From: Opitutales bacterium
GTDB taxonomy: Bacteria; Verrucomicrobiota; Verrucomicrobiia; Opitutales; Oceanipulchritudinaceae
NCBI GenBank assembly: GCA_007133065.1
Contig: SLNJ01000071.1
Location: forward strand, 1 to 40,798
Direction: 5' to 3'
DNA: 40,798 nucleotides
The notes beneath the pieces were generated by a model. It ran no database searches, had not been told where the DNA came from, and worked only from the letters and a program-made list of their open reading frames with translations. A program made the translations under genes and the position numbers. Positions 24,468 to 32,874 of this stretch are shown piece by piece (within the stretch, counting starts at the first letter, position 1; each line of letters begins with the position of its first letter).

Positions 24468-25343
24468 TCAACCTATGGCCGGACGGGACACCTGGCGGCG
24501 CTCGCTGAGCCATGCGGCGAGGATGATGATTCCGGCTCCGATCAGGAGGCGCGGCCAATGGGTGGTTTCGTTAAAGACCAGGACCGCGATGAGGATTGCG
24601 ATGGGGATCTTGAGGTTGTTGAAAACGGCCAGAGTCGCGACATTGGCGAGGGTGGCGCCTTTGTTCCACCAGAAGAAACAGCAACCCGATGCGATGATCC
24701 CGAGATAGAGAATGACGAGCCATTCGGTGCCGGTGATGGATGGAATCTGTGACCAACCGCCGCTGGTGGTCGCGGTGAGCAGGGAGATGCCTACGCCGCC
24801 CATATATAGCCATGCGAATATCTGGCTGTCTCCTGTGGAGCGCAGGCGATCCCGGCGAATGCGGCGGTAGGCGACCTGCCCGAAAGCGAAGCAGAGATTC
24901 GAGAGCTGCATGAGCAGGAACCCGATCCAGAAGTGGTGATGAGCCCAGCCCTCGGCTCGGAAGTAGATGACGGAGGCTCCGAGTACGGCCAGGAGGGCCA
25001 TGTACAGGTTGAATGGACGAAAGCGTCCGGCCAGCGCGTCGTTGAGGATTGCGACATAGATCGGCGTCAGAACGGTGAAGAGGGCCACCTGCCATGCGAG
25101 CAGGAACTGGTAGGAAGCATTCAGGGCCGAGTACATCAACCCGAACTGAACGGCTCCGATCCCGAGTAGAGCGATCGTATCCCGGCCCGCGATCGCGCGG
25201 GGACGGAGCATGGGAAGCAGCACCGGCAGGGCGAGCAGAAGCCGCAGGAACGCGACGAGATTCGGATCCAGGCCGGTCAGGTGTTCACGATATAGCCCGA
25301 AGGACAGCCCCCAGAGGAGGGACACAATGACGAGATAAGGCAT
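24468..25343 (-). CDS. EamA/DMT-superfamily transporter
   Basis: The 291-residue protein has about ten hydrophobic helices in two EamA repeats: 'MPYLVIVSLLWGLSFGLYRE' starts the first and 'FWIGFLLMQLSNLCFAFGQV' the second, which ends 'LLIGAGIIILAAWLSERR'. DMT proteins export or import small metabolites such as amino acids, nucleotide sugars or amines; the substrate cannot be inferred. It follows the FecR-domain gene by 10 nt on the same strand, so they may be co-transcribed. Confidence 0.88.
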   Translation of the reverse strand: MPYLVIVSLLWGLSFGLYREHLTGLDPNLVAFLRLLLALPVLLPMLRPRAIAGRDTIALLGIGAVQFGLMYSALNASYQFLLAWQVALFTVLTPIYVAILNDALAGRFRPFNLYMALLAVLGASVIYFRAEGWAHHHFWIGFLLMQLSNLCFAFGQVAYRRIRRDRLRSTGDSQIFAWLYMGGVGISLLTATTSGGWSQIPSITGTEWLVILYLGIIASGCCFFWWNKGATLANVATLAVFNNLKIPIAILIAVLVFNETTHWPRLLIGAGIIILAAWLSERRQVSRPAIG

Positions 25344-25353
25344 CCGTGCCGGA

Positions 25354-26271
25354 TCACTCGTTCACCTCGGAGGGACTCAGGCCGGGCCGTTCCAGATCGG
25401 GTGGCAGATCGCGTTCGCTGGCATCACCGGGGTCCTCCGTGTCGTCCCCCTCTTCCGTATCCAACGGATCCTCTTCTTCCGGCGGATCCTCGTCAGCCGG
25501 GTCCTCTTCAGGTTCCGTCTCGTCGTCGGTGCCCGGTTCAACCTCGTCGGATTCCTCTTCTATGGCCTGTTCCATTTCCTCGACGATTGCCATGACCTGC
25601 TGCGCTTGTTCCGCGGAGAGTTCGGAAAACGTCACGGTTCCCGTTTCCTCGTCCACATCCACGCTGGCGCTGGTGCCTGGTTCGACTGACGAGAACTCGG
25701 CGATTTCGGTGACATCCACGCTCTGGACGAGGACGGTTCCTTCGATGTTGATGACGGTCATCCGCATTCGTTCGCGCCCATCGTCATCGATTTCGGAGGT
25801 AAAGCTCACCTGGAAACGCGTGCCTCGAATCCCGGCCACCCCGACGTTGGTCGCGACGTCGAACCTCGAATCCTCGTGTAATCGGGCCTGGCCGGTTACC
25901 TCGCCGTAGTTGAGGTGGAGTCGTGATTCGGATGCGGTCGGTTCCTCCCGTAGGGTCTGATAGGAGCCCAACTCGGGCGAAAACGTCTCCTGGATCAACT
26001 CGTTGACGCTGATGCTCGATTCGGCGGCGACGCGGAGGGTTGCTCCATTGGAGAATACGAGCAGGGCGTTGCTCTCCGCTTCGGTGATGACCGTATAGCC
26101 TTCGCCAAAGATGCGGCCGCGCTCCAACGCTTCGGCTGATCCGGTGGCATCCTCGACGAGTTGCACGGTTCCGACGACGCGCAGGGCTTTGACGGAGCCG
26201 GACTGACCCCATGCCGGGGCCGCGAGAAAAAAGATGCCAAGGAAGAGCGGAAGGAGCGATAGTTTCTTCAT
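25354..26271 (-). CDS. Secreted FecR-domain protein with acidic C-terminal tail
   Basis: The 305-residue protein has a signal peptide (MKKLSLLPLFLGIFFLAAPAWG, cleavage before QSG). A FecR domain follows (about 30-190: 'GEGYTVITEAESNALLVFSN', 'ATNVGVAGIRGTRFQVSFTS'). The C-terminal third is a low-complexity Glu/Asp/Pro tail ('DEVEPGTDDETEPEEDPADE'). In this arrangement FecR is an exported wall or envelope protein rather than the anti-sigma regulator of iron uptake, since there is no cytoplasmic or membrane segment and no sigma gene next to it. The acidic tail may bind cations or be unstructured. Confidence 0.85.
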   Translation of the reverse strand: MKKLSLLPLFLGIFFLAAPAWGQSGSVKALRVVGTVQLVEDATGSAEALERGRIFGEGYTVITEAESNALLVFSNGATLRVAAESSISVNELIQETFSPELGSYQTLREEPTASESRLHLNYGEVTGQARLHEDSRFDVATNVGVAGIRGTRFQVSFTSEIDDDGRERMRMTVINIEGTVLVQSVDVTEIAEFSSVEPGTSASVDVDEETGTVTFSELSAEQAQQVMAIVEEMEQAIEEESDEVEPGTDDETEPEEDPADEDPPEEEDPLDTEEGDDTEDPGDASERDLPPDLERPGLSPSEVNE

Positions 26272-26435
26272 TACAAGCCGGTTCCAGCGCGACAGATTAC
26301 AAGCGTCTGCCGTGATGCATTACACGATTCCGGATCCGGTGACAATGCTTTTCTGGCTCGGAGCTGAGTTTTGGAAGTGTCGCCAGGCGTGAGGGGAGAA
26401 ACAAGGGATTTTCGATCGTTTTTGAGGTCGCCGGA

Positions 26436-27086
26436 TCAGGATATCGCTGCGCCGACTGTTTCGATCGCTCCGGAGCTGTCGGTGAGGAGGTCGAGTTTGC
26501 AGAGTTTCTTGTAGAGCAGCCGGCTGACCCAGGCGTCGGTCGCGGCGTAAGTGATCTGGTTCGAGGAGAGGCGGCGGCGGCTCCAGTTGCTGAGCTGAGC
26601 ATTTTTCGAGACCCGAAACCCGAGGTAGTATGCCGCGAGGCTGCGGAGTCCCGTGTTCACGATGCCTGCGCGTTGTGTGAAGCTGCTGATCTCCAGGCAG
26701 CTGCGTGGTTCGAATGGGCGGATTTCCTGTAGCTTGCGCAGGTCGTCCCGGATCGCGACGCCGGCCTTGATCACGGCTTCGTTCTCAAGGATGTCGAAGA
26801 CCGGATCCAGATCATCAATGTACTGCAGTTCAAATAGGTAGACAGACTTGGCGCCAGCCAGTTGGAGGAGGGCGGTCGGGTAGATTTCTCCCTTGTTGAA
26901 CGCCGGACGTGTTTCGGTATCAAAACCGAGGTAATCTTCACCTGATATTTCAGCGGCGGCATCCGCTACGTCCGCGTCGCGAGAGATCAAATGCACCCGG
27001 CCGCTGTATCGGCGGAGTGGCAAGTCATTGACTTCGTCCTTGGTGATGCTGATCTGTGTTTCGTTGGGTGTTGTATCGGGTTGCAC
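26436..27086 (-). CDS. DEDD-type 3'-5' exonuclease (RNase D-like)
   Basis: The protein carries the three exonuclease motifs in order: 'LGFDTETRP' (ExoI, DxE), 'KAGVAIRDDLRKL' (ExoII, Asp) and 'YAATDAW' (ExoIII, Y-x3-D), so it is a DEDDy-type nuclease without HRDC domains. It probably trims RNA or single-stranded DNA 3' ends in the cytoplasm. The frame stays open to a GTG at 27206, but the extra 40 residues do not look like protein. The GTG at 27086, shortly before the conserved 'SITKDEVNDLPLRRYSG', is chosen here. The start is therefore uncertain by 40 codons. The gene is not tightly linked to its neighbours. Confidence 0.85.
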   Translation of the reverse strand: MQPDTTPNETQISITKDEVNDLPLRRYSGRVHLISRDADVADAAAEISGEDYLGFDTETRPAFNKGEIYPTALLQLAGAKSVYLFELQYIDDLDPVFDILENEAVIKAGVAIRDDLRKLQEIRPFEPRSCLEISSFTQRAGIVNTGLRSLAAYYLGFRVSKNAQLSNWSRRRLSSNQITYAATDAWVSRLLYKKLCKLDLLTDSSGAIETVGAAIS

Positions 27087-27369
27087 CTGCAAATATTCCG
27101 TTTTTCCGTTTTGGAGCGAGGCCCGGAGGGTCGCTTTGTTATCGAGCAATGGCGTTAACGAATACACATGAACTGGATTTTGGCAATCCCAAAGCCCTAA
27201 TGTCACGAGGAAAACCGGTGCCGAAGCCGTTTTGATAGTGATATAGGATTATAATAAGGAACGACTTAGACAAAAAGAACAGGGGTCGGTCAACGGAGGT
27301 ATGTCAACCTGTCCCATTTGGTCGCACGAATGCACGGCATGTGCGGCCCCGCTCAGCGGGTGATTGGGC

Positions 27370-27717
27370 TCAGGCAGGATCCTGGCCGAGTTGGGACTTC
27401 CAACCCAGGGTGCGGGCGCGTGCCCCGAAATGTTCGGCCTGGTCTTTATCGCCTCGTTCCATCCAGATCCGGGATAGACTGGTGTTGATATGGATGTTGT
27501 CGGGATTGAGCTCATGCGCCTTTTCCGCGGCCGCGAGGGCGTTGTCGAGATCGCGTGCGTCGAGGCAGATCTCCGCCCGGGCGTGCCATGCATCGAAGCA
27601 CGCCGGATCCAGTTCCAGCGCCCGGTCGAGTTTACGGTGTGCGCTTTCGGTATCGCCCAGGGTGAAGTCGAGCGTTGCCTCTTCGACGAGGGTGCGAACG
27701 TCGGCATTGTCAGTCAT
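27370..27717 (-). CDS. Small tetratricopeptide-repeat protein
   Basis: The 115-residue soluble protein consists of about three TPR units, for example 'ESAHRKLDRALELDPACFDA', 'DNALAAAEKAHELNPDNIHI' and 'DKDQAEHFGARARTLGW'. Such proteins mediate protein contacts; no enzyme motif is present. The ATG at 27717 gives MTDNADVRTLVEEATLDF; no Shine-Dalgarno sequence is visible. It is divergent from the SET-domain gene, sharing about 107 bp of upstream DNA. Confidence 0.82.
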   Translation of the reverse strand: MTDNADVRTLVEEATLDFTLGDTESAHRKLDRALELDPACFDAWHARAEICLDARDLDNALAAAEKAHELNPDNIHINTSLSRIWMERGDKDQAEHFGARARTLGWKSQLGQDPA

Positions 27718-27824
27718 GGTAGGGACGGTATCGGCGCGCCTGGGTGCTGACAAGGAAAGGATTTGCGGGAATGCACTTGATCCGATAGGGCAACTGGTTC
27801 CTTGTTGCTGTTTTGCTTGCAACC

Positions 27825-28418
27825 ATGGACACGAAGAAATCAACGACACGCAAATCCGCAGCGAAGCACGATCGCAGGAAGACCGGCTCCAATTCCCGCC
27901 CGACCCCTCCGGATGCGGACGAGGAAGATCGCGCGTGGGTTGTTCGCCGATCACGCATACACAACAAGGGGATGTTCGCCCGCCGGGCCATCGCGTCCGG
28001 GGAGCGGATTATCGAGTATCTCGGCGAGAAGATCACAAAGGCGGAATCGAACCGGCGCGGGCTGGCGCGCCATGAAACGGCGCAGCAGGACGGCAGTGCG
28101 TCGGTGTATATCTTCGAACTGAACAAGCGGTATGATATTGACGGCGATGTTCCGTGGAATCCTGCCAAGTACGCGAATCACTCGTGTGAGCCGAACTGTG
28201 AGGTTGAGAATATTCGCGGACGTCTCTGGATGATCGCGCTCCGTGATATCGAGAAGGGGGAGGAATTGACCTACGACTACGGCTATGATCTGGAGCACTT
28301 CCTTGAACATCCCTGTCGCTGTGGAGCGCCGTCGTGTGTCGGATATATCGTATCCTCGGATTCCCGCCGCAAGCTCAAGCGGATTCTGGCCCGGAGCAAG
28401 CGGACGAGCAAGGCGTGA
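27825..28418 (+). CDS. SET-domain protein lysine methyltransferase with post-SET cysteines
   Basis: The 197-residue protein has a basic, Ser/Thr-rich N-terminal tail (1-30) and a compact SET domain: 'GMFARRAIASGERIIEYLGE', NHSCEPNC at 118-125 (the S-adenosylmethionine and pseudoknot motif), and ELTYDYGY at 147-154. A post-SET CxCxxxxC motif (CRCGAPSC, 164-171) follows, with C121 of NHSC able to complete a zinc site. All catalytic motifs are intact. Bacterial SET proteins of this size occur in Chlamydiae and relatives and methylate histone-like or ribosomal proteins; the target here is unknown. A TTG four codons upstream is an alternative start. The Arg/Lys-rich C-terminus (KLKRILARSKRTSKA) may bind nucleic acid. 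Confidence 0.9.
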   Translation: MDTKKSTTRKSAAKHDRRKTGSNSRPTPPDADEEDRAWVVRRSRIHNKGMFARRAIASGERIIEYLGEKITKAESNRRGLARHETAQQDGSASVYIFELNKRYDIDGDVPWNPAKYANHSCEPNCEVENIRGRLWMIALRDIEKGEELTYDYGYDLEHFLEHPCRCGAPSCVGYIVSSDSRRKLKRILARSKRTSKA

Positions 28419-28478
28419 AAGCGAAAGGAACGGGGCGACTCCTTCCATCAATTCATGCGCGCGGCGCCGGGTTGTTCC

Positions 28479-29186
28479 TTATTGCGCGGGGTTGCCGCCC
28501 GGGATCTCTCGGTCAAGCCGGCGGATGTGTGCATCCGCGTGTGGAATGGTGCGCCGCAACCACGTGAGATAGATCGATTGACGTTCGGTGTCGGAGAGAC
28601 GCCATGGCCGGTCGGAGGCGCGGAGCCGGGTGCTGAGTGAATGCAGGCACAGGGCGACGCTGACGGAGACGTTGAAACTGCGGGTGAATCCGAACATCGG
28701 GATCCGCACCCGCTCGTCCGCCTCGTCCATGGCGGCCATCGAGAGGCCTTCATCCTCGGTGCCGAACAGAAGGGCCACGGGTTTCTCGAGTGAGAGATCG
28801 GGGAGGGGCGTCGCGTCGGGGGTGAGTGCGGTTGCGACGATGCGGTAACCCGTTTGCCTCAGTGCGGCGATGCAGGGGCTGGAATCCCCGGCGTTGTTTC
28901 CGCGGTAGTGGTGTAGATTCAACCACTTTGCTGCGCCCATGGCGACATCGGAGCTTGGGCGGAAGCGATTCCGGTTTTCGATAACGTGGACATCCTGAAC
29001 GCCGAAGCATTCGCACGAGCGCAGTGCGGCGCTGGCGTTGTGGGGCTGGTAGATATCCTCCAGCGCGACGGTCAGCCAGCGGGTGCGCTCGTCGAGCACG
29101 GACTGCATGAGACGCCGTTTGTGCTCGGTCACGAACGGTTCGAGCAGCGGGATCAGGCGGAGCACGATTTCGGGAGTGAGGTGCAT
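28479..29186 (-). CDS. TrmH/SpoU-family RNA 2'-O-methyltransferase
   Basis: From ATG 29186 the 235-residue protein has the SPOUT motifs: 'NASAALRSCECFGVQDVHVI' (motif 1), 'PVALLFGTEDEGLS' (motif 2) and 'RIPMFGFTRSFNVSVSVAL' (motif 3). The N-terminal helices and C-terminal extension fit TrmH, which methylates G18 of tRNA at the ribose. Other SpoU members cannot be excluded. The start codon overlaps the stop of thpR by one base (TGATG), so translation is coupled; both act on RNA. It is probably the last gene of the sucCD-thpR unit. Confidence 0.9.
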   Translation of the reverse strand: MHLTPEIVLRLIPLLEPFVTEHKRRLMQSVLDERTRWLTVALEDIYQPHNASAALRSCECFGVQDVHVIENRNRFRPSSDVAMGAAKWLNLHHYRGNNAGDSSPCIAALRQTGYRIVATALTPDATPLPDLSLEKPVALLFGTEDEGLSMAAMDEADERVRIPMFGFTRSFNVSVSVALCLHSLSTRLRASDRPWRLSDTERQSIYLTWLRRTIPHADAHIRRLDREIPGGNPAQ

Positions 29187-29731
29187 CAGGTTTCGAGCGC
29201 GAACGCGGTGCGTTCCTCGTGGAGGGGACCCCTGGACGTCAGGGTGCTCTCCATCAGTGAGAACCCCGTGACGCGGAACGGCGGCGACGTGTAATCCCGC
29301 TGCTGCTTCAGGAACGGCGCGACGTCTTCCGAGGTGGCGCCGGTGCATCGCGCGAGGGTGATGTGTGGTTGATAGACGCGTGGATCGGGCTCGACGCCCA
29401 GGCGGAGCAGATCGTTTTCGATTCGGTGCTTGATCTGGAAGAGGCGCGGGTGGGCGGTGCCGAGGCCGGTCCATAGCACGCGCGGCCGGCCCTTCCCGGG
29501 GAATCTCCCCACCCCTTGCGCCTCGAGAAGGAATGCATCGGTCTTGATCGTTTCGAGGGCTTCCTCGATCTCTGAGATCTGATCGACGGGCCAATCACCG
29601 ATGAACTTGAGCGTCAGGTGCAGTTGTTCCGGCGGCAGCCAGGAGGCCGCCCGCATCCGCTCGTCGCGCAGGCGGACGAGATCCTCCTTGATGAAGTCAG
29701 GAAGGCGGATGGCGATGAAAAGGCGCGGCAT
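29186..29731 (-). CDS. thpR: RNA 2',3'-cyclic phosphodiesterase (LigT/ThpR family)
   Basis: The 181-residue protein has the two HxTx motifs of the 2H phosphoesterase fold, H38-L-T-L ('QLHLTLKFIG') and H123-I-T-L ('QPHITLAR'). It starts MPRLFIAIRLPDFIKEDL, the usual ThpR opening. It hydrolyses 2',3'-cyclic phosphates on RNA ends; the ligase activity reported for some members is reversible and minor. It lies 64 nt after sucD and overlaps the TrmH-family gene by one base. Confidence 0.93.
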   Translation of the reverse strand: MPRLFIAIRLPDFIKEDLVRLRDERMRAASWLPPEQLHLTLKFIGDWPVDQISEIEEALETIKTDAFLLEAQGVGRFPGKGRPRVLWTGLGTAHPRLFQIKHRIENDLLRLGVEPDPRVYQPHITLARCTGATSEDVAPFLKQQRDYTSPPFRVTGFSLMESTLTSRGPLHEERTAFALET

Positions 29732-29795
29732 GCTACGTTCCTACGTTTCGCGGACCGTAGCATCGGTGCCGGGATCATGGCAAGCGCCGGGGGGA

Positions 29796-30671
29796 TCAGG
29801 GCCTGTAAATTGAGAGGAGGGTTTCGGCGATCTCTGTCGGGGTGGGGGCGACGGCGATGCCCGCTTGTTCGAGTGCGGTGACCTTGGCCTTGGCGGAGCC
29901 GGACCGGCCCGAGACGATGGCGCCGGCGTGTCCCATGCGGCGTCCGGGCGGGGCGGTCATGCCCGCGATGAACGCGGTGACCGGTTTCCGAACATTATTT
30001 TTGATGTAGTCGGCAGCCTCCTCCTCGGCGCTCCCTCCGATTTCCCCGATCATGATGATCGCATCCGTGTCGGGATCATCGTTGAAGTATTGGACGGCTT
30101 CGGTGTGTCCGATGCCGCAGACCGGGTCGCCTCCGATGCCGATGCAGGTGCTCTGGCCGTGGCCGCGAACGGTCAACTGGTACATCGCTTCGTACGTGAG
30201 CGTTCCGGAGCGGCTGACGACGCCGACCTTTCCGGGGGTTGCGATGTACCCCGGCATGATTCCGATGTTGCATTGCCCGGGAGTCATGATCCCGGGGCAG
30301 TTCGGTCCGATCATACGGGCGTTGTTGCTCTGGAGGGCGGCCTTGACCTCCTGCATATCGCGGACGGGGATTCCCTCGGTGATGGCGACGATCAGCGAGA
30401 TTCCCGCGTCGATCGCCTCGAGAATACTGTCGGCTGCGAACGGAGGCGGGACGAACACGACGGAGGTGTTGGCCCCCTCGTGCTCGACGGCTTCGTGCAC
30501 GGTGTTGTACACCGGGATGCTGTTTTCGAACGTCGTCCCGCCTTTGCCGGGTGTGACCGCGGCAACATAGTTGGTGCCGTAGGCGATGTTGTTGCAGGCG
30601 TGATAGGATCCGGCCTTGCCGGTGATTCCCTGGCCGACGACGCGGGTGTTGTTATCGACTAGAACACTCAT
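29796..30671 (-). CDS. sucD: Succinyl-CoA synthetase alpha subunit
   Basis: The 291-residue subunit has the CoA-binding Rossmann start ('[18 protein letters not shown]'), '[20 protein letters not shown]', and the phosphohistidine loop '[13 protein letters not shown]' with H248. With the beta subunit it converts succinyl-CoA to succinate with formation of ATP or GTP in the citric acid cycle. It starts 38 nt after sucC on the same strand. No Shine-Dalgarno sequence is seen before ATG. Confidence 0.97.
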   Translation of the reverse strand: MSVLVDNNTRVVGQGITGKAGSYHACNNIAYGTNYVAAVTPGKGGTTFENSIPVYNTVHEAVEHEGANTSVVFVPPPFAADSILEAIDAGISLIVAITEGIPVRDMQEVKAALQSNNARMIGPNCPGIMTPGQCNIGIMPGYIATPGKVGVVSRSGTLTYEAMYQLTVRGHGQSTCIGIGGDPVCGIGHTEAVQYFNDDPDTDAIIMIGEIGGSAEEEAADYIKNNVRKPVTAFIAGMTAPPGRRMGHAGAIVSGRSGSAKAKVTALEQAGIAVAPTPTEIAETLLSIYRP

Positions 30672-30709
30672 GGATCAAATAGGATGAAGGGTGGGATTCC
30701 GGGGTGGTT

Positions 30710-31897
30710 TCAACCGCTGGATGCCAGATCGACGACTTTCCTTGCGGCGTCGCTGAGGCTCTCGGCCGGGGTGATTGGAAGCCGGGTTTCGGCGAGACGC
30801 TTGCGGCCTTCTTCAACCTGGTTTCCCTCGAGCCGGACGACCAGGGGAACCGTGATCTCGACATTGCGCGCGGCGGCGATAATGCCCTCGGCGATGGTTT
30901 TGCAGCTCATGATCCCCCCGAAAATATTGACGAGGATGCCCTCCACGTTCGGATCGCTGAGGATGATCCGAAAGGCTTCCGTCACTTGATCCTCGTTGGC
31001 CCCCCCTCCGACATCGAGGAAGTTCGCCGGATTTCCGCCGTAGTGCTTGATGATATCCATTGTCGCCATGGCCAGTCCGGCGCCGTTGACGAGACAGGCA
31101 ATGTTCCCGTCGAGGGCGATGTAATTCAGCCCGTGCTTCGAGGCTTCGACCTCTTTGGGATCCTCTTCGTGGATATCGCGCAGGGCGGCGATATCCGGGT
31201 GACGAAAGAGCGCGTTGTCGTCGAACGAGACCTTGGCGTCCAGCGCCAGAACGTCACCCTCCGAGGTGAGCACAAGCGGATTCACCTCTACAAGCGATGC
31301 GTCCTTTTCCCAGAAGAGGCGGTACAGCGCCGTGGTCAGCTCCATCATCTGCTTGGCCTGCTTGCCCGAGAACCCGAGTCCGAACGCGACCTGTCGCGTC
31401 TGGTAGGGGCGGATGCCATACAGCGGATCGATGTGGACGCGCGTAATCTTCTCCGGCGTCTTCTCGGCGACCTCTTCGATGTCGACGCCACCCTCGGTCG
31501 ATGCGATGATAACCGGTTTGGATTCCGTGCGGTCGAGGAGGATGGCGAAGTAGTATTCATGAGCGATGTCGCACGGCTCTGAGAAGTACAGGGTGCGCAC
31601 CTGCTTGCCTGCTTCACCGGTCTGTTTGGTGATCAGGGTGTTCCCGAGCATTGCATCTGCGGCGGCGAGAGCTTCCTCGCGTGATTTCGCGATTTTGACG
31701 CCTCCCTTGTATCCGTCGGTGAAGACGCCCTTACCGCGTCCGCCCGCGTGGATTTGGGCTTTGACGACGATCGCCTCCGAGCCGATTTCATCAATCGCCC
31801 CGTCGAATTCCTCTTTGTGCTGCACGGCACATCCCTTTGGGATGGGCGCGCCGTACGCCCCGAACAGGTCTTTTGCCTGGTACTCGTGAATGTTCAT
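30710..31897 (-). CDS. sucC: Succinyl-CoA synthetase beta subunit
   Basis: The 395-residue subunit begins MNIHEYQAKDLFGAYGAPIP and has the ATP-grasp region ('VVKAQIHAGGRGKGVF'), the metal site region ('SLVEVNPLVLTSEGDVLALD') and the CoA-ligase domain with 'NFLDVGGGANEDQVTEAF' and 'ILVNIFGGIMSCKTIAEG'. It forms the nucleotide-binding half of the SucCD enzyme. A sigma70-like promoter lies 45-73 bp upstream. It is first in a probable sucC-sucD-thpR-trmH-like transcript. Confidence 0.97.
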   Translation of the reverse strand: MNIHEYQAKDLFGAYGAPIPKGCAVQHKEEFDGAIDEIGSEAIVVKAQIHAGGRGKGVFTDGYKGGVKIAKSREEALAAADAMLGNTLITKQTGEAGKQVRTLYFSEPCDIAHEYYFAILLDRTESKPVIIASTEGGVDIEEVAEKTPEKITRVHIDPLYGIRPYQTRQVAFGLGFSGKQAKQMMELTTALYRLFWEKDASLVEVNPLVLTSEGDVLALDAKVSFDDNALFRHPDIAALRDIHEEDPKEVEASKHGLNYIALDGNIACLVNGAGLAMATMDIIKHYGGNPANFLDVGGGANEDQVTEAFRIILSDPNVEGILVNIFGGIMSCKTIAEGIIAAARNVEITVPLVVRLEGNQVEEGRKRLAETRLPITPAESLSDAARKVVDLASSG

Positions 31898-31941
31898 CTG
31901 ATGCCTGCGTTCTGCTCGTTTGGTTAATGATCGAGATTGCG

Positions 31942-31970
31942 GTTATCCCGCCGGAGTCGGATGTTGACAA
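31942..31970 (-). promoter_or_regulatory. Candidate sigma70 promoter of sucC
   Basis: On the minus strand a TTGTCA -35 box (31970-31965), a 17-bp spacer and a GATAAC -10 box (31947-31942) are followed by about 44 bp to the sucC ATG. Box match and spacing are good. Confidence 0.5.
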
Positions 31971-32072
31971 CCCTTTTCTGAAGGATTCGGAGGGGGTGTC
32001 GACGATTTCCGAACACCTGCCTCCATGCTCTCGAAAGGAGCCATGGCGGCCGGCGGAAACCGCAATGTCGCA

Positions 32073-32810
32073 TCACGCGTTTTCGAGCGCTTCGTGCTGA
32101 AGGATGGTGAGCTGATTGATGCCGCCGCCGGCGAGGCGGAGCAGTTCGTGGAGTTGGTCGTTACTGAAGACGGCTTCTTCGCCGCTGGACTGGACTTCGA
32201 CGAAGGCGCCGGATCCGGTCATGACCACATTGGCGTCGACTGTGGCGTCGCGATCCTCCGGGTAGTTGAGGTCGAGGACCGGCTGATCGTTGTAGATACC
32301 AACGCTGATTGCGGCCACGGAGTCGCGAAAGGGGTTTTCCTTGAGGGCGCCGTAGTGCATCCACTGTCGGATCGCGAGGCGGGCGGCGACGTAGGCGCCG
32401 GTGATGGCGGCCGTGCGGGTTCCGCCGTCGGCCTGGAGGACGTCGCAATCGATCCACAGCGTGTGACCGGGGAGTTTCTTGAGATCGCAAACCGCTCTGA
32501 GAGAGCGACCGATCAGGCGTTGGATCTCGACGGTGCGGCCGTCGAGCTTGCCGCGGGAGATATCGCGGTCCTTGCGCTGAAGGGTGCTGTACGGCAGCAT
32601 TGAGTATTCGGCCGTAACCCATCCCCCGGGTTCGTTCTGCTGCTGCATCCATCGCGGCACCTTTTTTTCGATTGTCGCCGCGCAGATGACGCGCGTGTCG
32701 CCGAATCCGACGAGCACCGAGCCCGAAGCGTGCGGTGCGATTCCTACCTGAAAGGTGACCGGCCGCAATTGGTCGGGTTCGCGTGAGTCCGGACGTAGAA
32801 ATTCAATCAT
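32073..32810 (-). CDS. rph: Ribonuclease PH
   Basis: From ATG 32810 the 245-residue product has normal RNase PH length. Family motifs include 'MIEFLRPDSREPDQLRPVTF', 'GSVLVGFGDTRVICAATIE', 'GGWVTAEYSMLPYSTLQRKD', 'QRLIGRSLRAVCDL' and 'DADGGTR'-type phosphate site as 'LQADGGTRTAAITGAYVA'. The enzyme uses phosphate to trim tRNA 3' extensions. The frame is open further upstream, but that part overlaps ispG antiparallel in codon sense and is not protein-like. It is separated from ispG by 64 nt, same direction, and may be its last operon partner. Confidence 0.95.
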   Translation of the reverse strand: MIEFLRPDSREPDQLRPVTFQVGIAPHASGSVLVGFGDTRVICAATIEKKVPRWMQQQNEPGGWVTAEYSMLPYSTLQRKDRDISRGKLDGRTVEIQRLIGRSLRAVCDLKKLPGHTLWIDCDVLQADGGTRTAAITGAYVAARLAIRQWMHYGALKENPFRDSVAAISVGIYNDQPVLDLNYPEDRDATVDANVVMTGSGAFVEVQSSGEEAVFSNDQLHELLRLAGGGINQLTILQHEALENA

Positions 32811-32874
32811 GCAGAAGGAGTAGGGCGCCCGCTTTGGGATGTCCAATCCCGAATGTGGTTCTTTGCGAGCCGGC

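Noticed and set aside
29187-29594. N-terminal extension of the TrmH-family protein
   Set aside because: The upstream part of that frame is a shadow of thpR; the ATG overlapping the thpR stop fits the family start.
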